Shown in pieces: positions 41,516 through 52,100 of a stretch of 64,000 bases of DNA. Made by a program: the position numbers and the translations under genes. The notes under the pieces are model-generated. The model had not been told where the DNA came from. It did no database searches and worked only from the letters and a program-made list of their open reading frames with translations. Origin of the DNA: Maribacter forsetii DSM 18668 (GTDB lineage Bacteria; Bacteroidota; Bacteroidia; Flavobacteriales; Flavobacteriaceae); assembly GCF_000744105.1 (NCBI RefSeq), contig NZ_JQLH01000001.1, positions 1,364,001 to 1,428,000 of the forward strand, given 5' to 3'. The stretch's first letter is position 1; each line of letters opens with the position of its first letter.

Positions 41516-43891
41516 CTATCGTTTTAAGGTGAAATGACCTTTAAAATCATTACCATCATTTAAAGTCATTTTAAACCAATAGTCAGACTCTGGCAAGTCA
41601 TTACCGTTTATAGAACCGTCCCAGCCAACAGAATTAGAATTAATTTGATATACCATTTTGCCATAACGATCATAAATAAGGATTATTTGATCATTCGTGT
41701 TTTCGTTAACACCTATTAGCTGCCAGGTATCGTTATTACCATCTCCATTTGGCGTAAAAAATTTAGGAAATCCTATAATTGATATTTGTTTTTCTGCGAA
41801 ACCACATCCATTTTTATTACGAGCATATATTGTATATATACCTGCTTCTACATTATAGAATGTATTTTCATCTTGGTAATTTTCACTATCAATTGAGTAT
41901 TCATATTCATCGGTTCCAATAACATTTACCGTTACTGTATTGGTATTAAATGATTTTTGGATGTCTACGTTTTCTATAACTACTGCCGCTGATGTGGTTA
42001 CTGTAAAATCTGTGTAACCTGTACAAATTATAACTTCTCCGTTATTATCATAATGTTTCTCTACTTCTAGAATATAGTTTCCTTGTACACTAACGGCAAT
42101 CTGTTGATCATTTCCAATTTCTATAAATTGGTTGTCCGCATCTTTGAACCAACTGTATTTGTCATAACCGGCAGGGGCATTTATTCTCAATGGCTCGCCA
42201 TTGGCACAGACTAAGTAATTCTCTTCTAAAATTACCTCAGGTATAGGGTTCACAATTAATTCAATTTCTTCTACACCTTGGCATTGATTATTGGTTTCTA
42301 ACCGTACATATAAAGTGGTGGCACTGGTTCTCAAATTACCGTTTAGGGGATTTTGTTCTAGGGTGGCGTCAACTAAATTGCTATAGAATGCCACGTCTAA
42401 ACCAGCATAATTATTGTTACGTATATTTTCTAAATCAAATGTGCTTTCCAGCACACTGTCTTCTAAATCATCATCACATATCTGTACCGGACTAATTGAA
42501 TTTAAATTAATAATAGTCGGGTTTATCTCAATAGCTATTTCCCCAAAGTTTTCGCATTGTACAGTTGTTATTTTGTAGTAAATAGTTTGGTTAAACGGAA
42601 GGGTATTGGTGTAATTGGCAGGACTTTCAATTGCATTATTACTTGTACGATTTGCTTCTGATTCATAATAGGAAATTGTACTATGGTCGACTTCGGGAAA
42701 AGATTGATTTAAATTGATACTTGTAAAGCCATCTGATGAATTCTCATCAATATCGCACTGAATTAAATCAAGAATAGCAGGAAATTCTGATGGGTTAACC
42801 GTTAACGTAATGGGGTAGGTGATAAAACAATTGGTATTCAATGTAGATATTACACGAGCATAGATAGTGGTGCTCTCAGTAGTTAATAATGGATTTGTAA
42901 TTGCATTGGTACCTGCCATTGCCTCATTTTCACTAAGATGAAGACTTAAGTTAAATTCTAAATTGTGTTGTATAGCACTTTCGGCATCTGAAGTTATTTC
43001 AAGGATTGAAAATTCTGCTCTTGCGTCATTATCCGTGTCGCATGTACTATAGCTAAGTTCTGGTGGAGTATCAAATGATGGGGAAATGATGGAGAAATCT
43101 ACTATCTCAAAGCATCCGTTAGGGTTAGTGACTTTTACATAAATTCGATTTCTTAATCCCGAATATGAATAACTTGCAGGGTTGGTGATTGCATCTATGT
43201 TGTCAAAAGCATTATTGTAAGAAGTATAATATGATATGTTTACATTAGGTGTAGTTGTAATGGTGGCTTCATTCTGCATTAAATCAATTATAGTGTTTCC
43301 GCCATTATAACAAACTTCTATGTCTTGTGGTGACGAAACAATTGGTGATGGTAAAAATTGGGCAGTACCTGTCCAGTCTAAATTGAAACCTCCATTACCT
43401 ATTGGTCTATCTATAAGAATGTAATAATGCTCACCAGCAGTAACAGGTATTGAAGATACATATGCATTGCCTAATTCTCCAGGACCTTCGTTTTGATCGG
43501 TCTCAACATCACTTAACCCTGTGAAATTTGATGTTAAGCCAGCTTGAAGTGGATTTGTAGTAGAACATCTAATTGGACTTTCTAAAATTTGGCAATCACT
43601 ATCTGGACCAAAAATAAAAAAATCATAATCTACCTCAAGGTCGTTATCTTGAGGTTGAATCGTAAAGGCAAGTGTGCCACTTTCGGCTATATTGACACTG
43701 AGCCATAAACTATTTAATTCTTGTGTTACACAAACATTTGTTTCAGCATCCAATTCTTGAATGCCAAAACCACTGGCATTACTAGAAATAGTATTATTGC
43801 CGCAAACAACAATAGCATCGATACAATCACTGGCTTGCCCAGAAACATAGAAATAACCAAAAATGAAAAATAGTGTAACGTAGAATTTCAT
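41516..43891 (-). CDS. T9SS type B cargo, surface protein with gliding-motility C-terminal domain
   Basis: 791 residues. Signal peptide 1-18 (LFFIFGYFYVSGQ). Residues 20-185 form a beta domain seen at the N-terminus of other Flavobacterial surface proteins (DCIDAIVVCGNNTISSNASG, LNSLWLSVNIAESGTLAFTI, DYDFFIFGPDSDC, AGEHYYILIDRP). A run of repeated Ig/SprB-like modules follows, each with a Cys-rich start such as LSYSTCDTDNDA, DLIQCDIDENSSDG or VQICDDDLEDS. The last ~85 residues are the CHU_C/TIGR04131 sorting domain: FPKFFTPNGDGNNDTWQLIG, ILIYDRYGKMVYQI, GWDGSINGNDLP. It should be exported by the type IX system and kept on or released from the surface. The ligand is unknown. Confidence 0.9.
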   Translation of the reverse strand: MKFYVTLFFIFGYFYVSGQASDCIDAIVVCGNNTISSNASGFGIQELDAETNVCVTQELNSLWLSVNIAESGTLAFTIQPQDNDLEVDYDFFIFGPDSDCQILESPIRCSTTNPLQAGLTSNFTGLSDVETDQNEGPGELGNAYVSSIPVTAGEHYYILIDRPIGNGGFNLDWTGTAQFLPSPIVSSPQDIEVCYNGGNTIIDLMQNEATITTTPNVNISYYTSYNNAFDNIDAITNPASYSYSGLRNRIYVKVTNPNGCFEIVDFSIISPSFDTPPELSYSTCDTDNDARAEFSILEITSDAESAIQHNLEFNLSLHLSENEAMAGTNAITNPLLTTESTTIYARVISTLNTNCFITYPITLTVNPSEFPAILDLIQCDIDENSSDGFTSINLNQSFPEVDHSTISYYESEANRTSNNAIESPANYTNTLPFNQTIYYKITTVQCENFGEIAIEINPTIINLNSISPVQICDDDLEDSVLESTFDLENIRNNNYAGLDVAFYSNLVDATLEQNPLNGNLRTSATTLYVRLETNNQCQGVEEIELIVNPIPEVILEENYLVCANGEPLRINAPAGYDKYSWFKDADNQFIEIGNDQQIAVSVQGNYILEVEKHYDNNGEVIICTGYTDFTVTTSAAVVIENVDIQKSFNTNTVTVNVIGTDEYEYSIDSENYQDENTFYNVEAGIYTIYARNKNGCGFAEKQISIIGFPKFFTPNGDGNNDTWQLIGVNENTNDQIILIYDRYGKMVYQINSNSVGWDGSINGNDLPESDYWFKMTLNDGNDFKGHFTLKR

Positions 43892-44206
43892 AATCTCTAA
43901 GTATGTTCTAAGTATGAATATAATACAAAGAAGAACTGGCTGAATATTATTAATTGAAAATACTACTTATTTACGATTTTTTTCTACTGGATTTCCCTTA
44001 GAAACAAAGTTTTAAAGCGTGGTTTTAAAAACTAATTATAACGGAAAGAGTCTTGGTACAGACCGTTTTTACTATCTATGTGGTATTCTCATAACCAGTT
44101 CTTTTTCATGGCTAATTTGTAAACTACACCATAAGCTACAAATTGAAAAATTTACACCGGTAAAACCCTGTTAAATAGGATGAACTGCCTTGATATGTGA
44201 AATGAA
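43892..44206. other. Spacer between ABC permease gene and T9SS cargo gene
   Basis: AT-rich. Next to the cargo gene start is an 11-base tandem direct repeat (CTAAGTATGTT/CTAAGTATGAA, 43897-43918) in its presumed leader. I see no open frame, terminator or clear -7 box. Confidence 0.4.
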
Positions 44207-45040
44207 TTAAAGGTCGCGTCTTTTAAGAATTGCATAAGAACCATAAATAAAAATAGCGATCCAAGCTAGAACAATCACAATTTCATACCAATGAATATAA
44301 TAGTCTAGCGCAAGTTTTTCACCCATTTGGTTGGCTACTGATTGTACTGCACCTAATCTAGAAAATGGTTCTTTAATTAGGTTGAACATAGATTGTAACG
44401 GGAAAAAATTCATGATGAAATCGGTGGTTTCTCCATCAAATAATTTCCAACGGATGATTCCTCTAAAAATACCTTCTAGCACCTGCCAAAGAATTAAAAA
44501 ACCCAATGCAAATGCTGATCTTTTTACCAATACCCCTAAAAATAAGCAGAAGGAAAAGAACCCCGTTAGTTTCACAAAAAATGCAAAAAGAAACTGTAAA
44601 TCGGTTAAAATGATTGATATTTCATTGAAATCGGAGTAAACTAGTCCTAAAATTAGAGAAACTATAAAAACGAATATGGTCGAAACTAGCGAGAAAGTAA
44701 TAACGGTCAAGAATTTTGAAAGTATAAATTCTTTTTTTGAGAGACCGTCTATTAAATTTTGTTTAATCGTCTTATTGCTATATTCATTTGACATCATTGA
44801 AACAATGACTATCGCCAAAAATAGCTTGAAAAAGGCGGTGATGAAGGTGTTAAAATGCCAGATATAGGGGAAATTAAAAATGCCTTGATCGGCTAGATGA
44901 AATTTAATTGGACCTATGTCAAATTTAATGGCCGCTACCAAAGCGATAGAGGTTAAAAGTGCGAAATAAGAAATAATCAATACCTTGCTGGCTCGGTTAT
45001 TCCAAAGTTTTATGAATTCTATTTGAAGTAATCGTATCAT
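44207..45040 (-). CDS. ABC-2 type transporter permease
   Basis: 277 residues with six membrane helices: SKVLIISYFALLTSIALVAA, FITAFFKLFLAIVIVSMMSN, FSLVSTIFVFIVSLILGLVY, LFAFFVKLTGFFSFCLFLGV, SAFALGFLILWQVLEGIF and IVIVLAWIAIFIYGSYAIL. The segment SNEYSNKTIKQNLIDGLSKKEF, after helix 2, is typical of BcrB/NatB-like permeases. It starts 12 bases after the ATPase gene ends and forms one transporter with it. The cargo is unknown; bacitracin-type or lipid efflux is usual for the family. Confidence 0.9.
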   Translation of the reverse strand: MIRLLQIEFIKLWNNRASKVLIISYFALLTSIALVAAIKFDIGPIKFHLADQGIFNFPYIWHFNTFITAFFKLFLAIVIVSMMSNEYSNKTIKQNLIDGLSKKEFILSKFLTVITFSLVSTIFVFIVSLILGLVYSDFNEISIILTDLQFLFAFFVKLTGFFSFCLFLGVLVKRSAFALGFLILWQVLEGIFRGIIRWKLFDGETTDFIMNFFPLQSMFNLIKEPFSRLGAVQSVANQMGEKLALDYYIHWYEIVIVLAWIAIFIYGSYAILKRRDL

Positions 45041-45052
45041 GATGGTAGTGTG

Positions 45053-45955
45053 TTAGGCGTTAGCGTTTTTGGTTAAGGCAAGAAATTGCTCTTCTAAACT
45101 TTCTTTTCGTTTTACTAAATGTGATACGATAATGCCTTTGTCAAAAAGTATTTTGTTCAATGATTGTGCATCTAGTTCTGAAGTTAAGATTGCGGTGACC
45201 AAACCATTTTCCTGTTTTATACTTCCAAAATGCTCATTGGTACTTAGGTAGGAGGTAAGTTTTTCTAAGTCTTCGGATTTTAGTTCGAAAAAACCGAAAC
45301 TTGCTTGTAAGCTGTCTACCCTTCCAGAGTATAATTTTTCACCTTTTCTTAAAATAACTACGTGAGAGCATACTTTTTCTACTTCGTCCAATAAATGCGA
45401 TGCTAATAAAATGGTTGTTCCCTTTGCCGCAATAGTCTTTATGATTTCCCTGATTTGATGAATTCCTTGGGGGTCTAAACCATTGGTAGGTTCATCTAAG
45501 ATTAAAATTTCTGGATCATTCAGTAGGGCAGAGGCAATAGCTAAACGTTGTTTCATCCCCAAAGAATACGTTTTAAATTTGCTGTTTTTTCTATCTAATA
45601 AACCTACAAGCTCAAGCTTTTCCTCAATTTTATCTTCAGTAACGTCTTTTATTTTACAGACCAATTTTAGGTTTTGTAAAGCGGTCATGTATGGATAGAA
45701 GTTTGGACGCTCAATAATTGCACCTACTTTTTTTAAGGCTTCATGTGTTGAGGTATCGCCACCAAACCATGCGAATTCTCCGCTCGTTTTATTGACTACA
45801 TTTAATACAATGCCAAGGGTAGTTGATTTACCACTACCGTTTGGACCTAGAATACCATAAACATTACCCTTTTCTATGGTAAAGGATAAATCTTTTACCG
45901 CAGTAAGGTACCCGAATTTTTTGGTAAGATGATTGACTGTTAGAATAGTACTCAC
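45053..45955 (-). CDS. ABC transporter ATP-binding protein (BcrA-like)
   Basis: 300 residues. The N-terminal 220 residues are a complete ATPase: Walker A GILGPNGSGKST, Q-loop and IIERPNFYPYMTALQNL, signature YSLGMKQRL, Walker B LILDEPTNGLDPQGI and H-loop LLASHLLDEVEKV. The last 75 residues are the extra alpha/beta region found in BcrA-like ATPases. It starts at GTG (45955). It pairs with the permease gene 12 bases downstream. GldA has a similar length, but nothing here specifically supports a gliding-motor role. Confidence 0.93.
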   Translation of the reverse strand: MSTILTVNHLTKKFGYLTAVKDLSFTIEKGNVYGILGPNGSGKSTTLGIVLNVVNKTSGEFAWFGGDTSTHEALKKVGAIIERPNFYPYMTALQNLKLVCKIKDVTEDKIEEKLELVGLLDRKNSKFKTYSLGMKQRLAIASALLNDPEILILDEPTNGLDPQGIHQIREIIKTIAAKGTTILLASHLLDEVEKVCSHVVILRKGEKLYSGRVDSLQASFGFFELKSEDLEKLTSYLSTNEHFGSIKQENGLVTAILTSELDAQSLNKILFDKGIIVSHLVKRKESLEEQFLALTKNANA

Positions 45956-46109
45956 GTCAAGTGTTTTTTGATTGATTATGCTTACTTGACGACTAACTTG
46001 GTAGAATGTTACAAATAAGTATCAGAATCTTGATGTACAGTATACGATTCTATCTTTGATTTTTACTGATTTTACAGCTGAAACAAGATTATTTGTTACT
46101 TTTTCTTTG

Positions 46110-46125
46110 TAAATATTAATATTTA
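46110..46125. repeat. Perfect 16-base AT palindrome
   Basis: TAAATATTAATATTTA lies between the terminator of the giant gene and the ABC ATPase gene, about 155 bases upstream of the latter's start. It may be an operator or just AT-rich spacer. Confidence 0.3.
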
Positions 46126-46147
46126 GGGAGGTTATTTTTTATAAATA

Positions 46148-46181
46148 ATACATAGGCAGTTTGGTGTAGCTGCCTATGTAT
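46148..46181 (-). terminator. Hairpin terminator of the giant adhesin gene
   Basis: ATACATAGGCAG pairs with CTGCCTATGTAT (12 bases, 10-base loop), 10 bases after the stop on the minus strand. The following tract TTATTTAT is only moderately T-rich. Confidence 0.65.
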
Positions 46182-46190
46182 AATTGTGCA

Positions 46191-49100
46191 TTATCTGTAA
46201 AGGGTGAAGTTACCCACCATCTCTCTAGTATCAGATTCACCATTTAATTTAATTATATACCAATAATCTCCAGTTGGTAGCTCGTTTTCTTGATAGAATC
46301 CGTCCCAACCATCTTCATTGTCTTTAAATGTATAAACGGCTCTTCCATATCTGTCATAGATCGATATGAAGATTTCTGGATATATTTCTATATTTTTCGG
46401 CATCCAAAGATCATTTTGCCCATCACCATTTGGTGTAAAGAAATTAGGGATTTCGATATCGATAAACTCTATGAATATACTTGCGGTAGATTCACATCCG
46501 TTTTCATCAACTACGGTAACGTCATACGTATTCGTTTCGGTAATGTAGAATACATTTTCAGAGCCCATATCCCTGTCACCTAGGTAGAACGTGTAATTTT
46601 CTCTACCTCCTGTAACTGTAGCCGTAATCTGATTGATATTACTTTCTTCAACAGTTATTTCAAGTGGTTCAAACGCCAGTATTTCAACATCATACGTAGT
46701 TAAACATCCATTCGCATGTGAAATACTTATATAATGATTACCAGGAGTCAACTCTCTGAACATTGGAGTCAATTGCATCTCTAAAGGATCAACGGTATCC
46801 AAACCAAATAAGACATCGTTTTCTATGCTTGGGTCGTTAAGAACAATATTTACATAATTACTAGGGAAATTGCCATTACAACCATATACCGGTTCAACAA
46901 TTGCACTAAGGTCAACACCTGGATCTATAGTCACAATAATTGTTTCATCACAACCTTGTGCATCCTCAATAAAGATGATATAATCTCCGGCTGCCAAATT
47001 GGTAAAGCTCAATCTATCTTGAACAAAGTCGGTTTCGCTTTCTAAACGAGTACTGTATGGTGCAGTACCACCAATTATGGTCAAGTCAATTGTACCATCT
47101 TCTTCACCTACACAAATTTCTGGCGTACTTTCTGTTGTTATTTCTAGAACATCCGGTTCCTCAATAGTAGCTTCTATTAGTTCAAAACAACCGTTAGAAT
47201 CTTGTGCTATTATAACATAGTCACCAGGTGCCAAATCATCGAATATATTGTCATCACTAAAGCGATCTAAATTCGGTGAAATTGAATATTGGTATATACC
47301 CGATCCACCAAGCATATTAACCGTAATGCTACCATCTTCTTGTCCGTTACATGTTACGTCATTAATAGTGGTATTAGCAGTGTCGATAATTAATTCATCT
47401 GGCTCTGTAATCGTAATCAATTGAGATGTTTCTTCACAATCATCACTTTGAACTCGTACATAATAAGGTCCTGCCAAAAGATCTGTAAACAAACCATTTG
47501 CTTGATTTGGACGAACCTCATTGGTAAAACCTGCATCAGAAAATAATGCATATTGATAATTACCTAATCCGCCTTGCGCTTCCGCATTAATAACTCCGCT
47601 GTTGTCACCGTAACAACTAATAGTAGGGTTATCATTATCTAACGTAATAGTTAAAGGAATGATCGGATTGATAGTTACACTATTACTTAATACCGAAATA
47701 CAACCAAAACTATCTTGAATATAGTACTGATAGGTATCTGGTAGAACACCTGTAAACAAGTGGGTGTTTGACCCGTTAATTTCGTTCATTGCATTGAATG
47801 TAGAAGTACCATCAGTATTCCACATATAAGGTCCCGTACCACCAGATGCGGTTAATAATAGTTCAGCATCATTTAAACATGTTGCTCTTTGCGCGGTAAC
47901 CAATTGACCTCTAACTTCAACAGGCTCTACAATTTCTACAATAGCAGTTTCGTCTGAACAATTTAAATCATCTAAAATTGTAATACTGTAATAGCCAGAC
48001 CTTAAGTTCATGAATGTTGCTGTAGTCTGAGAACTAGATGTTTGTAGTAGATTAGCTCCGGGTCCATCACCATCATACGTTTTTAGAATGTATCTGTAAT
48101 TTGTAGCTACTGATCTAGGTGTAAACCCAGCTGTAATTATTCCATCTGTATCACCTTCACATTCTAAGCCTACAACAGATTGAATATTTGCCACAATTGG
48201 TTCTGGCGGAGTCAGGGTAAATGCATTAGTAAAGGTTTCAGTACAACCTAAATTGTCGGTTACCTCAACTGTATATTGACCGTCACTTAAACCGGTAAAT
48301 AAATTACTGTATACTTGATTAGCCGTGTAAGTTAATGTTGAACTAACATGGGATAATACAATGTTGAAAGGTCCTTCACCACCATTGGGTGTAATATTTG
48401 CAGTACCCATGTCATTACTACAACCTACATCTGTGGTTGCTATGGATGCTAATGTTATGGCAGCACTAGGTGATGTAATCGTAAATGCTCTTTCTTGAAT
48501 ACATTCAGGAGTTCCAACTTGTGAAGCTCTTAGAATATAACTACCCGCAGCTACCGGAATAGAAGCTGTTGTACCTGTTCCTGCAAAAGTATCGGCATCA
48601 TCTGTACGTGTAGTAGCTGTTCCGTCGGCATTTAAAACTTCCCAGTTGAAATCGCCTGTATAGGTAGTATCGGTAAATGTTACTTCAATAGCGCCATCTG
48701 TTCCAAAACAAACCACATCTGAAAGTTTATTTACCTCAATACTAAAAGTATTAGGGTCTTCTACGATATGAGTTCGTGTTATTTCACAACCTGTAGTTAC
48801 ATTTCTAATACCAATAGTATATGTGCCAATAGCCAAGTTGGTAAATACATTATTACCTGTTTGGTATGTTGCAGATGGTAAAATTCTAAACTCGTAGTTA
48901 GCAAGATTTGTCGTGGTACTGGTATATGCGCTAGTCGCATTCACGGTAATGTTCTCACCACTATTTATACAATCTAGATATCTGTCAACCGTAATTGAAG
49001 CAGTACCAAATGTATCATAAGGGTCTATGGTAACAACATGTTCTGCAGAACAACCTTCGTCATCATATACACGTACTATAATATCACCACCAGCTGTATC

Positions 49101-52100
49101 GGTATGCGTATACGTTAAACTACTACTGTTTTGAAGCACGGTAGAAGTTGCATCATCAATGAATTCAAAACGATTATAAGTTCCGCTACCACCAACAAAT
49201 GTTGAATCATCTATGGTAATTGTGGCATTGTTACCATCATTACCGGTAGCACAACCAAATTGGTCAGGAACGGGAGCTGTAAATGCTACAGCTATATTTT
49301 CATCTACAACCACAGTTTTTACTGTCGGACAGTTATTCGGACCTCTTGCGGTTACATCATACGAACCACCAGGCAAACCAATAAATGATTGTGTAGCTGC
49401 ATCCCAATGAGAAGCTGCGTTCCAACCTACAATTGCAGGAACTGGGTTTAAATCATACGTCAACGGATTGTTTCCATTATTTACTTGTACTAATTCTATA
49501 CTACCGTCATCTGCACCATTACAGCTAACAGGGTTAGGAGTAGGGGTGAAATCTGGTTGAATAGCATTTGGCACAACAACAGTAAAACTTCTAAAACATT
49601 CTGGTGTTGTTGTATCGGCATCATAAACATTTACGGTGTACGTACCTGCAACATCTATCAGTACATTATGCAACGTACTACTTGGTGTTGTTAGTGCTTG
49701 ACGAGCTACTTTTTCTGTACCATCACTATTTAATATTTTAAACTCATAATTACCTGAACCAGAAATACCTTCAATAGCTATTTCAGCCTCAAAACCGGCA
49801 CCACAACCTAATTGTTTATCTAAACTAGCTGATGCCTGTAGGGTAGGGTGAACATCTATATTAACTGTGTCTGTACAACCAGTTTCATCTTTAATGTACA
49901 CATCATAATTGCCGGCAGGTATTGTATTATAAGCACCGCTATTGTTTTGATATGAACTACCACCATCTATAGAATAAAGAATTGTACCTGTACCAGTGGC
50001 ATTAATAGTAACCGATGCATTGGTATTACAATTAGCAATTATTACATCAACAATAGTTGGTAGTGTTGTAAAGTTCATAATAACATCATCAAGCGGATAA
50101 GTACAGCCATATTGATCTTCTACAGTAACAGTATATGTTCCCGCAGGTGAATTTGCAGCTATTTCTATTGGGTTATCACCGGTTGCCGTAATAGTAGCAA
50201 AAGGAGCAGGTCCCGTAATAGTATAAAAATAAGTGCCACCACCACCTTGTAGGTTATCAACCAAAATTAAACCTGGGCTCTCACATGAAATATCTTGAAT
50301 AGATTGTGTGTCTCCTGTAATCTCATCCAACATTTCCAGAACCTCATTTTCACTTGCACTTATACATTGTGGAGCTCCACCATTATATTGTTGTACCTCA
50401 ATATAATATTCATCTTCTGGTAAGCTTGTCACATTTATCGTACTAGAATAGCTAACAATGCCGCCACTATCTCTAATAACATTGCCGTCTATATCATATA
50501 AGAACCATTCCATATCTGGTTCTATGGAACCATCTGAATCTGTAATAGTATACTCTATTGATCCATTACTTGAGCCTTCACAAGCAGGAGTAATAACTGA
50601 TGTAATCACCATTGGGTTCGTGATGATATCATTTACGTTAACACTACTCTGTCTGACACAACCGACAGCATCTCGTACATAGAACGCATAAGTTCTGCCA
50701 GGTACTAGATTATTGAAGGTATGTGTAGTACCTGCAGCATAAGGCGTTGTCCATCCATTTACTGGTGTAACTATATTGAAATCGGCAGGGTCTTCCGAAT
50801 AAGTATACTGATAAGGTGCAGTACCATTTTGACCACGTACACTTACTTGTAGTTCATTACAGTTTACAATAATTGGTAGTATAGTTATGTCTAGGTCGTC
50901 TAAAGGAAAAGGAATGATTAATCGTGGTAAATCTGTCTTACAGATAGTATTACCACTACCATCCACCGTTCTTATAGATGGCTCAACTTCTTGACCAGAC
51001 GTGTATCCTCTAAATTGATCAGATGTTTGCCAAGTTGTACCACCGTCATCACTAAATTCTAATGTGCCTAAAGTAGCTGGGTAATTAAGAATGTCAAACC
51101 CGAAGTCATTAGGGTCTCCTGTACATGCAATTGGTGTTCTTCCTTCTGCGTCTGCAGTTAATTCAATTGGTGCCGTAATAGTTACCGTTTCCGTTTCTGA
51201 ACATCCGCCTTCATCGGTAATAATTACATCGTAATCACCTGGTGCCAGATTATAGTATGTTTTAGTAGTTCCTACAACATTATATTGTATTTGATCTGGT
51301 GTACCGTTAGTAATATCAACCAATCTGTAATCGTAAGGAGAGAGTCCGTCATTGATAGTAACAGCAATATTACCCGTGCCATCATGACAATCTGGGTCTG
51401 TTGCCACTGCTGATATATCCAATACTGGGTTGGCAGCAATAGTTTCGGTTACCATAGTTTGGCAAGCATCGGTACCATTAGCTTTGTCTCTTACGTAAAT
51501 ATCATAATCTCCAACATCTGCTAAAGCAACTGCTGTAGTGTTTGACATTGAGAAATCAGCATCAGTTACTGTATTTCCAGTAGGAACAAAGGCATACATG
51601 AAATTATTGTCACCACCTGATGCAGTTGCTGTTAAACTACCATCGCCACATAAACTTGCATTTACAGGTACTACGCTTAATGTAATAGTCGGAGCTATTG
51701 TTATTGATTGTATCGCTGAAGCACAACCAAACTCATCATTGACCTCAACATCATATGTACCTTCAGATAAATTACTGAATGTATATGCTACGTCTGAAAT
51801 TGTTGAAGGCGTTTGCCAAGCTCCACCGTTAATTCTAAAAGAGTAATTACCATTACCATCGGTTACTGTTGCTGTAACAGTACCATTATTTTGACCGTCA
51901 TAACATTGCGTTGCGGTTAAGTCAAAAGCAATTGTATCTGGCTGAACCACAGTTACAGTTGTTGTTGAGATTACTTCACAATTATTTTGATCTCTTACTC
52001 TAACATGATAATCGCCTGCAGGTACATTTAAAAATTGTGCCGTTGAACTAAAAGTTCGTATAACAGTATTATCCGTTAATTCTAATTGATACTCATAACC

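Noticed and set aside
45053..45955. GldA, the gliding-motility ATPase
   Set aside because: Length fits, but the permease partner and context are those of a generic BcrAB-type transporter; gldF and gldG are not adjacent.
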